A program made the position numbers and the translations under genes. 5,722 bases of DNA from CAVPRW01 sp046727435 [NCBI: bacterium] (GTDB lineage: Bacteria; Tectomicrobia; Entotheonellia; J063): the NCBI GenBank assembly GCA_046727435.1, contig JBKPCR010000467.1, forward strand, positions 1 to 5,722, in the 5' to 3' direction. Shown piece after piece: positions 3,563 through 5,722 of the stretch. The stretch's first letter is position 1. Each line of letters begins with the position of its first letter. The notes beneath the pieces were generated by a model that was given only the letters and a program-made list of their open reading frames with translations, searched no databases and was not told the origin of the DNA.

Positions 3563-5722
3563 TTACACAAGGACGTGTTGATGATATTCCTGCAGGGAGT
3601 TGATCGCCAGTGGACCATCGAGGAGTGCCTTGATGCCATGGGTGGCCGCAAACGCCCCAGGAATTGTCGTGCAATAGGGAACATTATACACCAATGCCGC
3701 ACGTCGGATATCGTATGAATCACGGATGGAGTTTTTCCCCATGGTGGTATTGATGAGCAATTGCACCGTGCCGCTTTTGATGTAGTCGACGACATGGGGC
3801 CTTCCCTCGATCACCTTCAGGACGACCTCAACCGGGATGCCCGAAGCCCGGATCGCGTCTGCTGTGCCACGGGTGGCAAGGATGGCAAACCCCAATTCAT
3901 GCAATGCTTTGGCAAGCTGGACAGCTGCCGGCTTATCTTTATCCTTGACGCTGATGAACACGGTTCCACTGGTGGGAAGACTGCCAGCAGGGCCAACGCT
4001 CAACTGCGATTTTGCGAAGGCGCGGCCAAACGTCAGATCGATCCCCATAACTTCACCAGTCGATTTCATTTCGGGACCAAGAATCGTGTCCACTCCCGGA
4101 AATTTGATGAACGGGAAGACCGCCTCTTTCAGGGCGATGTGGTTGATCTCGCGTTCCTTCGTAAAGCCGACTTCGTGCAAGGTCTTACCGCCCATCACCC
4201 GTGCCGCGAGTTTCGCGAGGGGGACGCCAATCGCTTTGCTGACGAAGGGAATGGTGCGGGACGCGCGTGGATTGACCTCCAGCACGTATACATCGCCGTT
4301 TTTGACCGCAAACTGAATATTGATGAGTCCAACCACCCGCAGTTCCAACGCCAGGCGTATGGTCTGATCTTTGATCTCCGCCATGATGCGGGATGACAGC
4401 GAATACGGCGGCAGCGAGCAGGCGCTGTCCCCGGAGTGGATTCCGGCCTCCTCGATATGCTCCATGATGCCCCCGATCACCACTGTTTCGCCATCGGCGA
4501 TGGCATCCACATCGACTTCGGTGGCGTCTTCGAGGAATTTATCGATCAGTAGGGGGTGTTCGGGAGAGGCTTTCACGGCGCGGTCGACGTAGTCGCGCAG
4601 GTCACTCTCATCATGCACCACTTCCATAGCGCGACCGCCCAGAACATAGGAGGGACGCAGGATGACAGGATAGCCGATCTGATGGGCAATAGCGACCGCT
4701 CCGTCCACCGAGGAGGCCGTGCCATTGGCCGGTTGCCGCAAGCCCAAACGGTGCAAAAGCTCCTTAAAGCGCTCTCGATCTTCGGCACGGTCGATACTGT
4801 CGGGGGAGGTGCCAAGGATGTGGACACCGGCGTTGAGCAGCGGCACCGCCAGGTTAAGCGGAGTTTGTCCGCCAAACTGCACGATCACCCCTTCCGGTTG
4901 CTCGACATCGACGATGTTGAGTACATCTTCCAACGTTAGCGGCTCGAAATACAGGCGGTCGGAGGTATCGTAATCGGTACTGACGGTTTCCGGGTTGCAG
5001 TTGACCATGATGGTCTCGAAACCATCCTCTTTCAACCCCCAGACACCATGGACACAACAGTAGTCGAACTCAATCCCTTGACCGATACGATTCGGGCCAC
5101 CCCCCAGGATCATGATCTTGCGCCGCGATGTGGGGTCGGCCTCGCACTCGCGCTCGTATGTGGAGTACAGATACGGTGTATAGGCCTCAAACTCGGCCGC
5201 ACAGGTGTCGACGCGCTTGAAGGTGGCATTGATGCCCGCCTGCAAACGCTGGGCGTGGATAGCTTGTTCCCCCCGCCCGAGGAGGGTGGCAAGGTAACGA
5301 TCAGCATAGCCGAGTTCCTTGGCTTCGCGGAGCAGTTCAACATCTCCATCCTGCCCCTGCCCTATCCGCTCCTCGAACTCGACGATCTCCTGAATGTTAG
5401 CCAGAAACCATGGGTCGATATGCGAGAGCGCATGGATAGTTTCAACGTCGAAACCGGCGCGGAAGGCCTCGGCGATATACCACAACCGTTCCCAATTCGG
5501 CCAGCGCAGCATGCGCTGAATTGTCTCATGCCCCTCCGATGTGCAGCGCTGCGCTGCCGAGAACATCGGTTGCAGCCCATATCGACCGATCTCCAGTGAG
5601 CGCACCGCCTTCAGCAGCGACTCCTTAAAGGTACGGCCAATGGCCATCACCTCGCCCACGGATTTCATTTGGGTCGTGAGCGTCTGATCGGCCTGTGGAA
5701 ATTTTTCGAAGGTGAAGCGCGG
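3563..5722 (-). CDS. carB: Carbamoyl phosphate synthetase large subunit, C-terminal two thirds
   Basis: The frame is open from the right edge (the first codon uses bases 5722-5720) and gives 719 residues before a TAA at 3563-3565; roughly 360 N-terminal residues lie outside. The fragment covers the end of the carboxyphosphate half (PRFTFEKF, then QMKSVGEVMAIGRT), the oligomerisation domain (to about 200), the carbamoyl-phosphate half starting at KIMILGGGPNRIGQG (202-216) with its ATP-grasp fold (RPSYVLGGRAME, HSGDSACSLP, EVNPRASRT), and the C-terminal MGS-like allosteric domain (about 585-719). Residues equivalent to E. coli Lys954, Thr974, Thr977, Lys993, Asn1015, Thr1017 and Thr1042 are present (597, 617, 620, 636, 658, 660, 685), so nucleotide (UMP/IMP) and ornithine control is likely kept. 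The enzyme, with CarA, makes carbamoyl phosphate from glutamine-derived ammonia, bicarbonate and 2 ATP for pyrimidine and arginine synthesis. The ATG at 5668 is internal, not the start. Confidence 0.98.
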   Translation of the reverse strand, partial: PRFTFEKFPQADQTLTTQMKSVGEVMAIGRTFKESLLKAVRSLEIGRYGLQPMFSAAQRCTSEGHETIQRMLRWPNWERLWYIAEAFRAGFDVETIHALSHIDPWFLANIQEIVEFEERIGQGQDGDVELLREAKELGYADRYLATLLGRGEQAIHAQRLQAGINATFKRVDTCAAEFEAYTPYLYSTYERECEADPTSRRKIMILGGGPNRIGQGIEFDYCCVHGVWGLKEDGFETIMVNCNPETVSTDYDTSDRLYFEPLTLEDVLNIVDVEQPEGVIVQFGGQTPLNLAVPLLNAGVHILGTSPDSIDRAEDRERFKELLHRLGLRQPANGTASSVDGAVAIAHQIGYPVILRPSYVLGGRAMEVVHDESDLRDYVDRAVKASPEHPLLIDKFLEDATEVDVDAIADGETVVIGGIMEHIEEAGIHSGDSACSLPPYSLSSRIMAEIKDQTIRLALELRVVGLINIQFAVKNGDVYVLEVNPRASRTIPFVSKAIGVPLAKLAARVMGGKTLHEVGFTKEREINHIALKEAVFPFIKFPGVDTILGPEMKSTGEVMGIDLTFGRAFAKSQLSVGPAGSLPTSGTVFISVKDKDKPAAVQLAKALHELGFAILATRGTADAIRASGIPVEVVLKVIEGRPHVVDYIKSGTVQLLINTTMGKNSIRDSYDIRRAALVYNVPYCTTIPGAFAATHGIKALLDGPLAINSLQEYHQHVLV

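Overview
The window is an ordinary-looking stretch of a moderately GC-rich bacterial chromosome. All genes carry clear Shine-Dalgarno sites of the GGAGG type. I see no insertion sequence, phage gene, CRISPR array, tRNA or rRNA. The phylum cannot be fixed from the sequence. The mix of a housekeeping carB, a lone Rieske ferredoxin, a single cold-shock protein and a KhtT/KhtU potassium exporter would fit a free-living Gram-negative or Nitrospirota-like bacterium, but that is only a guess.

Layout. From the left edge, the + strand holds the last 60 codons of an acyl-CoA synthetase. It converges, with a gap of 30 bases, on a block of five genes that all lie on the - strand. In transcription order (right to left) these are: the C-terminal two thirds of carB (running off the right edge), a 103-residue NirD-type Rieske ferredoxin, a 69-residue cold-shock protein, khtT (cytosolic RCK_C regulator) and khtU (CPA2 membrane antiporter). 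khtT and khtU are separated by 3 bases and surely form an operon. carB and the ferredoxin are 127 bases apart and may be co-transcribed. The cold-shock gene is probably a separate unit, because a 698-base gene-less region lies upstream of it.

Non-coding parts. The 698-base gap (2426-3123) appears to be built of three pieces, read on the - strand. First comes a hairpin followed by a very C-rich, G-poor stretch, which looks like a Rho-dependent end for the upstream transcript. Next is a good sigma70-type promoter (TTGACC, 17-base spacer, GATAAT) at 2828-2856. Last is a leader of about 396 bases leading to the cold-shock gene, with several hairpins, one of which could cover its ribosome binding site. 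The 264-base gap before khtT holds a GC-rich hairpin after the cold-shock gene and then a leader that can fold into a pseudoknot-like structure plus a stem over the khtT ribosome binding site. Several of its pairs work only in the - strand RNA (G-U wobbles).

Function. carB makes carbamoyl phosphate for pyrimidines and arginine. KhtT/KhtU probably exports K+ in exchange for H+ under control of the KhtT C-terminal domain. The cold-shock protein is an RNA chaperone. I found no convincing new gene system. The two structured leaders are the parts most worth a second look.
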